Assembly: GCA_009702925.1 (NCBI GenBank)
Contig: WLHC01000002.1
Location: 1-64,000 of the forward strand
Reading direction: 5' to 3'
Source: Actinomycetota bacterium
GTDB taxonomy: Bacteria > Actinomycetota > Actinomycetes > Nanopelagicales > Nanopelagicaceae
Length of the DNA: 64,000 bases
The position numbers and the translations under genes are program-made. The notes under the pieces were generated by a model. It saw only the letters and a program-made list of their open reading frames with translations. It ran no database searches and had not been told where the DNA came from. Each line of letters opens with the position of its first letter. Position 1 is the first letter of the stretch. Below are positions 56,594-64,000 of this stretch, one piece after another.

Positions 56594-57787
56594 CTACTCC
56601 TCTTGTTCATCGCCAGAATCAATTAACCGAGCAGGGCGTACCGAGCCTGGACCAAAGCGCTCCCGGGCTTTATCTACCGCGCCTTCCGCCTCTCGCCACC
56701 CCTTTTCTCTCTCACCAAGCATCAATTGCACAGGTGCACCATCGGTTAAGTTCTCCAAACTAACTCCCACTAGCCGAAGACGTGCGCGATCAATTCCAAG
56801 GGCTTCATAAAGTGACTTTACAACTTCGTATACCTCATGTGTTCCATCAATTGGCAGGGGTAAAGTTTTTGATCGATTAATTGTCGAGAAATCTCCGAAA
56901 CGAACTTTAATGCTTATTGTCTTTGCAAATAATCCTTTATCTCGAAGTCTAGAAGTTGCACGTTCGCATAGTTTTAAATAGTCGCGCAAAATCTCTTCGG
57001 GATTATCTAAATCTGTCGGGAAAGTTTCTGCCGCACTAATACTTTTTTCGCCGTCATGTGGTGCTACATCTCGATAATCCCTTCCCCAAGAAAGCTCATG
57101 TAACGTTGCTCCAGCGGCTTCACCGACAGCACGGATAAGAGTTGTTCGGGGCAACTTGGCAATATCTTCAATTATCCGAAGTCCTAAGCGCTCTAGTACT
57201 TCAGCAGTTTTTGGACCCACGCCCCACATCGCAGATATGGGAAGTGGGTGCAGAAAATCTAAAATCTCTTCTGGCGCAATTTCCAACATTCCATTTGGTT
57301 TGCAATATGTTGATGCCAACTTAGCGATGAACTTTGATGGAGCGATTCCGACAGAACACGTTATGCCTTCTTGGCTTTCTACCTTAGCCCGAATTGCAGT
57401 TGCAATTTCACGACCAGTTCCTAATAACCGCTTAGCCCCTGTAACATCTAAAAATGCTTCATCAACTGAAACTGGTTCAACATTTGGAGTAAAACTGTCA
57501 AAAATCTCCATTACATTCGCAGAGACTTCTTGATACCTGGCCATATCTACCGGTAAAAAAACTGCATGTGGGGCTAATCGCCGTGCTTGACTTACGGGCA
57601 TTGCAGAATGGATTCCAAATTTACGCGCCTCATAATTTGCCGCCGAGACCACTCCCCGCGTGCCCATTCCAATCACCACTGCTTTGCCTTTTAACTCAGG
57701 ATTATCGCGCTCTGCAACGGATGCAAAGAATGCATCCATATCTACATGAAGAATTGTGGCCTGTGTTGGCCCATCAACTGCGCTCAT
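56594..57787 (-). CDS. dinB: DNA polymerase IV (Y family, DinB)
   Basis: Translesion polymerase, ~397 residues. Catalytic acids are intact: VDMDAFFASVAERD (usual SVE is SVA) and PVSVDEAFLDVTG. YEARKFGIHSAMP and CSVGIAPSKFIAKLAS fingers/palm, GVGPKTAEVLERLG helix-hairpin-helix, little-finger domain, and a C-terminal QLMLGE that resembles a beta-clamp motif. Start ATG overlaps the dnaE2 stop (ATGA), so both are made together. It takes the place of ImuB in mycobacterial-type cassettes but keeps its active site. Confidence 0.94.
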   Translation of the reverse strand: MSAVDGPTQATILHVDMDAFFASVAERDNPELKGKAVVIGMGTRGVVSAANYEARKFGIHSAMPVSQARRLAPHAVFLPVDMARYQEVSANVMEIFDSFTPNVEPVSVDEAFLDVTGAKRLLGTGREIATAIRAKVESQEGITCSVGIAPSKFIAKLASTYCKPNGMLEIAPEEILDFLHPLPISAMWGVGPKTAEVLERLGLRIIEDIAKLPRTTLIRAVGEAAGATLHELSWGRDYRDVAPHDGEKSISAAETFPTDLDNPEEILRDYLKLCERATSRLRDKGLFAKTISIKVRFGDFSTINRSKTLPLPIDGTHEVYEVVKSLYEALGIDRARLRLVGVSLENLTDGAPVQLMLGEREKGWREAEGAVDKARERFGPGSVRPARLIDSGDEQEE

Positions 57788-60700
57788 ATTACGAGCGTAC
57801 TTTGTTTGGTGCTCCAACTTTCGTAGGCGGCGCGCAGATCCCACACCCCGGTAGCTCTTATAGATATGCCTCTGGCTCCAGTTCGACGAGTTACTCCCCT
57901 TACTAGCAATAAAGATGTTGAGTACAAAACATTGGCATACTCTCCCTGAACATCGGTAAAGAAAGTTGAATCACTGCATCCATAACCATCATCTAGGGTT
58001 AAAAAAATAACTCTCTTGCCGGATCGAACCGGTGGTGTCTGCATTGCCACTTTGATACCTGCCACTAAGACTGATGATTGAGAACGCTGCTTGAGTAGAT
58101 CGCTAGAACGAACGGCCCCAATTGAATTAAGAAATGCTCCATAGAACTCAATCAAATGCCGTGACATATCTATCCCAAGGCGATCAACTTCATACTTAAC
58201 GCTTTCGGCCGAAGACATATCCGGTAGACCGCTACTAGTAAGTTCAGGGGGCGCGAAGTTTAAATTCATCTGCGCACCTGAAACTGTTGCTGCTGGCGAT
58301 TTCTGTAGATCTGAAAAATGCAGCAATAGGTCCCGGCGATTAACATCAGGATGTAGGCGGTCAAAAGCTCCCGTAAGAATCATGCTTTCAATAACTGGCG
58401 TGCTGGCACCTGATCGGTGAACGAAATCAGCTAAATCAATATATGGCCTAGCGGTAATAATCGATGTAACTTCGCTATCGCTAATTCGAGCAATAGTTGA
58501 GAGCGCAATACGAATTGCATTTCCATGATCTTCCACCCGATAAACCGAATCTGATGCATTTGCATCAAGAGGTGCGATAGTAATTCCCATCTGCCGCGCT
58601 TCATCAACAATTAAACGTTTGGGATACATTCCTGGATCATGAGTTAACACTCCGGCAAGAAATGCTGCTGGGTAATGCCTTTTAAGCCAGGCTGATTGGT
58701 AGGTAGGCAAAGCAAAAGCTGCAGCATGTGCTTTACAGAAACCAAAGGATGCAAAAGCACGCAGCACATCCCAAATTTTATGAATGATCGCAAGCTCATA
58801 TCCCTTGGCTGTTGCTGCAGGGAAAAACCAATCACATACTTCTTGTTGACCATCTCTATCGCCTAGGGATCTACGTTTTTCATCGGCTGTTGCTAAGGAT
58901 GCTCCAGTCATTGTGGCAATGATCTGAATAACTTGTTCGTGAAAGACAACAACACCTTCGGTACTAGCCAAAATCTCATACAGATCAGGGTGAATGATCT
59001 GTGCAGGCGCCCATCCATGACGAGCCTTAAGAAATGGTGTGATCATGTCACTTTTAACTGGGCCGGGCCTAAATAAAGAGATATCAATTATTAAATCGGT
59101 GAAATTTGATGGTGCGAGTTTTCCAACTAGTTCGCGCTGGCCAGGACTTTCCACCTGGAAAATCCCTAACGTGCGAGTTGATTGAATAAGTTCATACGTT
59201 GCCAGATCATCAAGTGGCACTAAATCAATATCAATTTTTTCTTTATGAACCCGTTCTATCTCTTTAACTGAATAAGCAATCGTCGACTGCATTCTGACTC
59301 CTAATACATCGAGTTTGAGTAAGCCAACTGCTTCAACGCCATCTTTATCAAAGGCAACCATGGGATATCCACCAGCGCTAGCCATTAGCGGTGCGCGATC
59401 TAAAAAACCACCATCAGATAAAACGATCGCACAGGGATGCATCGCCAAATGTCGGGGTAGACCATCAAGGCGTTGTGCTATCTCAATAGTTGCGGCCATA
59501 AGAGGTGAAGAGGTGTTGAGTCTTCGAAGTTCGGGTAGTGAATCGATAGCTTTAGATATGTTGCGCGCCCTGATATGTGGCATAGATTTTGCAAGCATGT
59601 CGATCTCCATGCCAGGTAGGCCTAAAGCTGCACCTGCATCACGAATAGCATGTCGGGCGCGATAGGTATCAACCATTGCAACAACGGCGCATCGAGATTG
59701 ATTATTTGCCACATCCCAGTTGTTATCCCCATAGCGTTTAAAAATCATGTCATAAATCTCAAGACGTCTGTCGGACTCAACATCGATATCAATATCTGGC
59801 AAGGCTTTGCGCAGTGGTGAGCAAAAACGCTCCATGAGTAAGCCATGCTGCATGGGATCCACATTTGATATCCCAAGTAGATGACAGATCAATGAGCCTG
59901 CACCACTGCCTCGAGCAGCAACTCGAATACCTGCATCGTTGGCCATTGCTGCAATATCTGCAACAGTTAAAAAATATGATTCGTAGCCAAGGGTTGCAAC
60001 TACTGCTAACTCATCATCTAAACGGGCCCGTGCTTTTTTAATCGCATCGTTTTTGCTGTATCTACGATTGATTCCAGCTTCGCTACGAGTACGCAGTAGG
60101 GCGCGCATCTCTTGTGCATTTGCAGCGCCCACCACATGAGGCTCAGGTAAATGTGCTCCCCCTAAACCAATATCTCTGTGAGGTGATAAAAGGGAACGTT
60201 CGGCCCATTGACGAGTTGTTTTAAGTAACGCACGCGGAGTTGATTCACCCGCAGCACGTGCAATTTCGCTAGCTAGATAGATCATTTCATCACTAGATTT
60301 TAAAAATCCTTCAGCATTGCGACGTTCAAGATGGCGCTCATGTAACGGCACTAATTGGCGGGTGCAATCCAAAACATCAGCTACAGGACCATCTCTTCTA
60401 TCTAACATCCGTACTGCATTAGTGAAAACTGCATCAATATCATTATCGCGAGCAAAAACAAGGGATCTAGCAGCGTGCTCGGTAGAGCGTGGGCCTTTAC
60501 CAGCGATTAAATGTGAAACACATTCGACTGCATTATTGGCAAATAAATCTCGAGTTTGATTAAAAATAGAGAGAGCTTGATCAAAGCGATGTGCCTGTAT
60601 TGCATTGCTCATTGGGGATTCAGGTCCATGTAGTGCATAAATATCAGTACTGTAATTACTAAAGCGTTGTAAAAAATCTAAAGTCAGAACTGGCTTACGA

Positions 60701-61011
60701 GTATCACTTGTCATCGCTAGAGATGTCATCAATCTGCACAGCGAGCGCCATCCGCCATCGCCGTGGGCAAGTAATGTAACCCGCCCCTTAACCCCACCTA
60801 ACTCGATTGCGCAGTTGACTCCAATGATCGGTGCAACGCCATACTCAACACAACTTTGAGCAAATTCAATGGCACCTGCTAAACCATCGCGGTCAGTTAA
60901 CGCCAGCGCAGGCATTTCAAACTGTGCGGCTCTTTCTACTAAATCACTGGGTCGAGTTGTTCCGTACTTTAATGAGTAGGCACTAGCAACATTAAGGTGA
61001 ATAAAACTCAT
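57784..61011 (-). CDS. dnaE2: Error-prone DNA polymerase DnaE2 (C-family)
   Basis: A second DnaE-type alpha subunit, 1075 residues, shorter than the replicative one. It has the DnaE2-style N-terminus HLNVASAYSLKYGTTRP, where the PHP site HxH has become HLN, so metal-dependent proofreading is doubtful. Polymerase core: RVAARGSGAGSLICHLLGI and catalytic LPDIDIDVESDRRLEI; HPCAIVLSDGG and FQVESPGQRELVGK follow. Associated with damage-induced mutagenesis. It follows the DUF6504-like gene with a 4-nt overlap and is preceded by a LexA box. Confidence 0.93.
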   Translation of the reverse strand: MSFIHLNVASAYSLKYGTTRPSDLVERAAQFEMPALALTDRDGLAGAIEFAQSCVEYGVAPIIGVNCAIELGGVKGRVTLLAHGDGGWRSLCRLMTSLAMTSDTRKPVLTLDFLQRFSNYSTDIYALHGPESPMSNAIQAHRFDQALSIFNQTRDLFANNAVECVSHLIAGKGPRSTEHAARSLVFARDNDIDAVFTNAVRMLDRRDGPVADVLDCTRQLVPLHERHLERRNAEGFLKSSDEMIYLASEIARAAGESTPRALLKTTRQWAERSLLSPHRDIGLGGAHLPEPHVVGAANAQEMRALLRTRSEAGINRRYSKNDAIKKARARLDDELAVVATLGYESYFLTVADIAAMANDAGIRVAARGSGAGSLICHLLGISNVDPMQHGLLMERFCSPLRKALPDIDIDVESDRRLEIYDMIFKRYGDNNWDVANNQSRCAVVAMVDTYRARHAIRDAGAALGLPGMEIDMLAKSMPHIRARNISKAIDSLPELRRLNTSSPLMAATIEIAQRLDGLPRHLAMHPCAIVLSDGGFLDRAPLMASAGGYPMVAFDKDGVEAVGLLKLDVLGVRMQSTIAYSVKEIERVHKEKIDIDLVPLDDLATYELIQSTRTLGIFQVESPGQRELVGKLAPSNFTDLIIDISLFRPGPVKSDMITPFLKARHGWAPAQIIHPDLYEILASTEGVVVFHEQVIQIIATMTGASLATADEKRRSLGDRDGQQEVCDWFFPAATAKGYELAIIHKIWDVLRAFASFGFCKAHAAAFALPTYQSAWLKRHYPAAFLAGVLTHDPGMYPKRLIVDEARQMGITIAPLDANASDSVYRVEDHGNAIRIALSTIARISDSEVTSIITARPYIDLADFVHRSGASTPVIESMILTGAFDRLHPDVNRRDLLLHFSDLQKSPAATVSGAQMNLNFAPPELTSSGLPDMSSAESVKYEVDRLGIDMSRHLIEFYGAFLNSIGAVRSSDLLKQRSQSSVLVAGIKVAMQTPPVRSGKRVIFLTLDDGYGCSDSTFFTDVQGEYANVLYSTSLLLVRGVTRRTGARGISIRATGVWDLRAAYESWSTKQSTLVI

Positions 61012-61289
61012 ACGCTACGGATAATCCACTGACCCGTTAATTCATCACGTTCGAGTTCAAAGGTTGTTAGTGAACCAATAGGTGCAGCCTCTACTCGCCA
61101 CAGTGCACGGGCTTGATCATCAGGGCGGTATTTGCCATCACTAATACGATTCCACCATCCGCCGGCTTCACACCATCTAGAGAGCACTGCATGTATACGA
61201 AAGCGCCTACCCCTAAAGGTAAATTCAATGGGAGTTCTTGCCCCATCTATAGTTACATCGGCCGAGGGGTTGATCTGTGGAGCTGACAT
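61008..61289 (-). CDS. DUF6504-like small protein of the dnaE2 cassette
   Basis: 93 residues. TPIEFTFRGRRFRIHAVLSRW and GGWWNRISDG with WRVEAAP match small proteins that sit next to dinB/dnaE2 in other actinobacteria (DUF6504) as I recall them. Mostly beta, no membrane segment; the Trp-rich core may bind DNA or the polymerases. ATG at 61289, AAAGGTG upstream. First gene downstream of the LexA box. Function unknown. Confidence 0.8.
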   Translation of the reverse strand: MSAPQINPSADVTIDGARTPIEFTFRGRRFRIHAVLSRWCEAGGWWNRISDGKYRPDDQARALWRVEAAPIGSLTTFELERDELTGQWIIRSV

Positions 61290-61329
61290 TTTCTACGGGC
61301 ACCTTTCGCAGCTGTGGGTAATCGGATGA

Positions 61330-61360
61330 GTATTAGAGAAAATTCGAACAGATGTTCGAA
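61330..61360 (-). promoter_or_regulatory. LexA (SOS) box and promoter of the DUF6504-dnaE2-dinB operon
   Basis: TTCGAACAGATGTTCGAA (61343-61360) contains a perfect CGAAC-N4-GTTCG palindrome, the actinobacterial LexA site. On the minus strand it ends 7 nt before TAATAC (61330-61335), a good -10, so the repressor would cover the -35 region. Predicted leader is about 35 nt. Confidence 0.9.
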
Positions 61361-61413
61361 AAATAGTCCTTTCCACTGACAAATAGCAAGCCCTAGGGGT
61401 GTCAGATGCAATA

Positions 61414-61438
61414 AATAGTTGAAACTTCAATTACTATT
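61414..61438. promoter_or_regulatory. Imperfect palindrome upstream of the DoxX gene (MarR-type operator candidate)
   Basis: AATAGTTGAA (61414-61423) is mirrored by TTCAA-TTA-CTATT (61426-61438) with a 3-nt insertion; the central TTGAA-AC-TTCAA is exact. MarR-family operators of ATAGTTG-type often precede DoxX genes. No regulator gene is nearby. Confidence 0.35.
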
Positions 61439-61466
61439 ACCGTAATTAATCTACTTAAGGAGTTTC

Positions 61467-61880
61467 ATGGACATCGTTCTCGTAATCGCCCGCGTGCTTT
61501 TCGCGCTGATCTTTATCAGCTCAGGGGTATCGCACCTGACCAAACTGGAAGCTATGACTGGATATGCCAAGTACAAAAAAGTTCCAGCAGCAAAATTCAG
61601 CGTGGTTCTATCGGGTCTGATGATCCTTGTCGGTGGTCTCTACATCGCATTTGGTGTTTATGCCGACCTCGGTGGACTTCTGATCGCTCTATTTCTTATT
61701 CCAACAGCTTTCTTGATGCACGCATTCTGGAAAGAAACTGACCCAACAGCAAAGCAAAATGAATCAATAGGTTTCTTTAAAGATCTTTCATTAGCAGGTG
61801 CTGCACTGATTATCTTTGCTCTTGTTTCTACAGGAACAGATTTCGGTCCATCAATTACAGGTGCATTCTTTAACCTTTAA
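61467..61880 (+). CDS. DoxX-family membrane protein
   Basis: 137 residues with four membrane helices and the DoxX N-terminus RVLFALIFISSGVSHLTKLEAM. Members of this family are linked to oxidative or thiol stress and quinone chemistry, but the activity here is unknown. AAGGAG ribosome site 4 nt before the ATG. It is a single-gene unit ending at the terminator at 61899-61933. Confidence 0.88.
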   Translation: MDIVLVIARVLFALIFISSGVSHLTKLEAMTGYAKYKKVPAAKFSVVLSGLMILVGGLYIAFGVYADLGGLLIALFLIPTAFLMHAFWKETDPTAKQNESIGFFKDLSLAGAALIIFALVSTGTDFGPSITGAFFNL

Positions 61881-61898
61881 TTACTAGAAATTCACTTC

Positions 61899-61933
61899 AA
61901 AAGGCCCGTCGGTTAATTACTGACGGGCCTTTT
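61899..61933. terminator. Strong terminator after the DoxX gene
   Basis: AAAAGGCCCGTC (61899-61910) and GACGGGCCTTTT (61922-61933) form a perfect 12-bp stem with an 11-nt loop and a T-tract. Confidence 0.92.
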
Positions 61934-61950
61934 GCATCCATTATTGCTCT

Positions 61951-62700
61951 ATGGAGATTCTCGCGGGCCTAGTAGCTGGATGTTTTATAGGTGCCATTCT
62001 TGGATTTGTAGGCGCCGGTGGTGCGATGCTCACTGTTCCTATACTTATATATCTCTTCGATTTCACACCACAATCTGCAACTACTGCAGCATTAGCAGTG
62101 GTCTTGCTTGCCGCTAGCTCAGGGCTTATCCCAAAGCTCAAAAAAAATGATGTTCTCATAAAGGAGGCTCTGGTTATTTGGGGCCTAGGTCTTGTAACAA
62201 ATATTGCCAGCTCTGTTATTGCCTACAAACTCTCCGACAACTTCATTACAACTGGTTTTTCAATTGTTATGTTGTTGGCTGGAACATCGATGTTGATAAA
62301 ACCAGTATCTGGAGCAGAGAAGAAAGTTCCAATATTCTGGCTCATTTTGATCTCACTAATTATTGGCTGCATAACAGGCTTTTTTGGAATAGGTGGAGGC
62401 TTTCTGGCTATTCCTATATTAGTTCTGTTTTTCAAAAACACTCCTGCTAAAGCTGCAGGTACGTCCCTGGCAATTATCTCCCTTAACTCGTTGACCGCAT
62501 TTTTTGGTCATTACCAAGGATGGGGTTCTGTTAATTGGACTGTTCCCATCTCCATGGCCATTGCCGCAGTTGTAGTCGCCCGTTTAGCTTCAATTAAGAG
62601 TGGGAAAATTAAGCCTGAAGTACTGCGCTTTTCCTTTGCAGCCCTGCTCTTTTCAATTTCAATTTTTACTCTCATCGAAACCTGGATCATTGCTCCTTAA
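61951..62700 (+). CDS. TSUP (TauE/SafE) family permease
   Basis: 249 residues with seven to eight helices and the two-fold TSUP repeat: LGFVGAGGAMLTVPILIYLF in the first half, CITGFFGIGGGFLAIPILVLFF in the second. TSUP proteins export sulfite or sulfoacetate-type anions; the substrate is undetermined here. CATTAT 6 nt before the ATG fits a leaderless start; no ribosome site. Monocistronic. Confidence 0.9.
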   Translation: MEILAGLVAGCFIGAILGFVGAGGAMLTVPILIYLFDFTPQSATTAALAVVLLAASSGLIPKLKKNDVLIKEALVIWGLGLVTNIASSVIAYKLSDNFITTGFSIVMLLAGTSMLIKPVSGAEKKVPIFWLILISLIIGCITGFFGIGGGFLAIPILVLFFKNTPAKAAGTSLAIISLNSLTAFFGHYQGWGSVNWTVPISMAIAAVVVARLASIKSGKIKPEVLRFSFAALLFSISIFTLIETWIIAP

Positions 62701-62728
62701 CTGTTGGGAATGTCCAAAGATAAGTTGT

Positions 62729-62734
62729 TAAAGT
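62729..62734 (+). promoter_or_regulatory. -10 hexamer of the leaderless YbaK-like gene promoter
   Basis: TAAAGT, then TAAGGC, then the ATG at 62741. Confidence 0.5.
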
Positions 62735-62740
62735 TAAGGC

Positions 62741-63226
62741 ATGGAAGGCGTGATCGAAAAAGCTGCAGTCAAACGCGTCATTGCTGCCTTAAGAGACAAT
62801 GGAGTTAATGGACAGGTTCACATTCTCTCTGAAAGCGCACGTACTGCCCAAGAGGCTGCCGATGCTTTAGGGATTGAAGTTGGTCAGATCGCTTCATCGC
62901 TTATTTTCCAGTTTGTAGATAGTTCACCGTTACTGATAATTACAAGTGGACGTCACCGAGTTGACACAGATTTAGTTGCAAAGAGCCTAGGTGTTGAAAA
63001 ACTAAACCGCGTTGATGCAGATTACGTAAAGGAAAAGTCAGGTTTTTCTATAGGTGGAGTTGCCCCACTTGGTTGGATTTCCCCAGCAACAATTCTAATC
63101 GATGAAGCCTTAAACGATTATGAAATTGTGTGGGCTGCAGCTGGACATCCTCATGCTGTTTATCCAACGTCTTTTACTGAGTTGGTTTCCTGCACGGGGG
63201 CAAAACCCATGATTGTCGGCCCTTGA
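62741..63226 (+). CDS. YbaK/ProX-family aminoacyl-tRNA deacylase
   Basis: 161 residues of the YbaK/ProX fold, which hydrolyses mischarged aminoacyl-tRNA such as Cys-tRNA-Pro or Ala-tRNA-Pro. SESARTAQEAADALGIEVGQIASSLIF is split in sequence by the conserved QIASSL; GRHRVDTDLVAKSLG, FSIGGVAPLGW and GHPHAVYPTSF are the family motifs. Its stop overlaps the next ATG (TGATG), so the CrtA-like gene is coupled to it. Confidence 0.88.
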   Translation: MEGVIEKAAVKRVIAALRDNGVNGQVHILSESARTAQEAADALGIEVGQIASSLIFQFVDSSPLLIITSGRHRVDTDLVAKSLGVEKLNRVDADYVKEKSGFSIGGVAPLGWISPATILIDEALNDYEIVWAAAGHPHAVYPTSFTELVSCTGAKPMIVGP

Positions 63227-63906
63227 TGGTCATCGCTTATTTTTGGAGGATTAAACCCTCAAGAATTCCTTTCGCACTTGCCTCCATGGCTTTAAATCGC
63301 CTATTTCTTTTTTGGGATAGAAATGTTGGATTCCATAAATCTCTTGGAGTAGGCAAGGGTGAAACCTTTACCCCGCGCGATGCTGATCCATTGAGTTGGG
63401 GATTAATTGCAGTTGTTGAAGATATTGAAGCGTTCGATCGCTCTCCTGTGATTTCACTGTGGCGCAAAAACAGTGTCAATGAGTTTCGCGCAGTGCTTTC
63501 TCCAATTTCTTCACATGGCAAATGGGCCAGAAAAGATCCATTTAGCGGTGAGTTAAACGATGTGGATACAAGGGAGTCGATAAAGGCATGGAGCGGGCAA
63601 GTTGTTGCAATCACACGTGCTCGGATTAAATGGCATCAGAATTTTCGATTTTGGCGATCAGTGCCACCAGTAACAATTTCTTTGAAATCTGCAGAAGGGT
63701 TAGTCGGCGCGATCGGTATTGGAGAGGCCCCAATTGGATTGCAAGGGACTTTTTCACTGTGGGAATCAGCTGCAGCCGTTAGAGATTTTGCATACCGTGG
63801 ACAAGCCCATCAAAAGGCAATCGCAGATACTGCACGCTATAACTGGTATTCAGAAGAGCTTTTTGCCAGATTTGCAGTACTAGAACAGCGGGGTTTGATT
63901 AAGTAG
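63226..63906 (+). CDS. Spheroidene monooxygenase (CrtA)-like protein
   Basis: 226 residues, soluble, single domain. C-terminal SLWESAAAVRDFAYRGQAH, followed by AIADTARYNWYSEELFARFAVL, is the CrtA/spheroidene monooxygenase-like signature; true CrtA oxidises carotenoids using haem. N-terminal FWRIKPSRIPFALASMALNR fits the same family. No carotenoid genes are nearby, so the substrate is unknown. Start ATG overlaps the YbaK stop. It may be a general haem-binding monooxygenase. Confidence 0.75.
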   Translation: MVIAYFWRIKPSRIPFALASMALNRLFLFWDRNVGFHKSLGVGKGETFTPRDADPLSWGLIAVVEDIEAFDRSPVISLWRKNSVNEFRAVLSPISSHGKWARKDPFSGELNDVDTRESIKAWSGQVVAITRARIKWHQNFRFWRSVPPVTISLKSAEGLVGAIGIGEAPIGLQGTFSLWESAAAVRDFAYRGQAHQKAIADTARYNWYSEELFARFAVLEQRGLIK

Positions 63907-63922
63907 GTCGAGATTTATAGGG

Positions 63923-63928
63923 CAGAAT
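63923..63928 (+). promoter_or_regulatory. -10 hexamer of a leaderless promoter near the right edge
   Basis: CAGAAT followed by TATCCCT and ATG at 63936, part of TAGGGCAGAATTATCC, which is identical to the hisI promoter. Confidence 0.5.
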
Positions 63929-63935
63929 TATCCCT

Positions 63936-64000
63936 ATGTCTATGCGCCAATTCACTCCAAGAAAATTTGTGCGTCGCAGTACCTCTCCTTTCTTAACGCT
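63936..64000 (+). CDS. Unidentified protein, N-terminal fragment (cut by window edge)
   Basis: From the ATG at 63936 the frame reads MSMRQFTPRKFVRRSTSPFL and stays open to the window end (21 codons). The basic N-terminus could precede a membrane helix or signal peptide. An ATG at 63942 is an alternative start. Function cannot be judged; the gene is supported by the leaderless promoter at 63923. Confidence 0.55.
   Translation, partial: MSMRQFTPRKFVRRSTSPFLT

Noticed and set aside
1-64000. Mobile elements, prophage, CRISPR or a defence island
   Set aside because: No transposase, integrase, cas gene, direct-repeat array or cluster of unknown accessory genes was seen; the gene order is core actinobacterial.

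Overview
The window looks like a contiguous chromosomal segment of a small-genome, low-GC actinobacterium. The evidence is the actinobacterial gene order (rpsA-polA, liv transporter, ANTAR regulator, pyk, gltDB, lgt, trp, his, dnaE, rluD-lspA-dksA-ileS, then the sepF-ftsZ-mur-mraZ division cluster), a bifunctional PriA-type HisA, a DUF3040 gene beside mraZ, a LexA box of the actinobacterial CGAAC-N4-GTTCG type, and AT-rich codon use. Genes are packed with many 1-13 nt overlaps and no intergenic stretch exceeds 300 bases. This fits a streamlined free-living lineage such as the freshwater acI/Nanopelagicales group; that placement is inference. No phage, insertion sequence or CRISPR array was seen.

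Layout. 1-2855: rpsA start and polA (minus). 2882-3292: hotdog thioesterase. 3381-8590: branched-chain amino acid type ABC transporter, with livHMGF on plus converging on the binding lipoprotein on minus across a strong two-way terminator. 8795-17801: ANTAR response regulator, an odd tRNA-Leu(CAA), pyk, gltD-gltB and a VIT-family transporter. 17817-20188: lgt, a DsbA-like oxidoreductase and VKOR. 20272-25030: trpA-trpB-trpC-small membrane protein-trpE-hisI. 25045-30138: hisF, priA, hisH, hisB, hisC, hisD. 30182-35930: dnaE, rluD, lspA, a DksA/TraR protein with a Lys/Ala-rich tail. 36030-39332: T-box leader and ileS (plus). 39334-55948: yggT, sepF, yggS, pgeF, ftsZ, ftsQ, murC, murG, ftsW, murD, mraY, murF, murE, ftsI, ftsL-like, rsmH, mraZ (all minus). 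56105-61360: DUF3040, dinB, dnaE2 and a DUF6504-like gene behind a LexA box. 61467-64000: DoxX, TSUP permease, YbaK-like deacylase, a CrtA-like protein and a partial gene (plus).

Functionally, gltBD, trp and his form an amino-acid biosynthesis block fed by PriA, which probably serves both His and Trp synthesis because no trpF is seen here. lgt, lspA, DsbA and VKOR handle envelope protein maturation. The mur/fts genes build meso-diaminopimelate peptidoglycan and the septum. dnaE2-dinB form a DNA-damage cassette.

Regulatory features stand out most: many genes start 6-7 nt downstream of a -10 hexamer (leaderless mRNAs); mraZ is preceded by eight helically phased TGG boxes; the mraZ-rsmH gap encodes a long stem with a potential pseudoknot; ileS has a T-box followed by a terminator-like hairpin ending at its start codon; and the dsbA promoter carries tandem 13-bp repeats.
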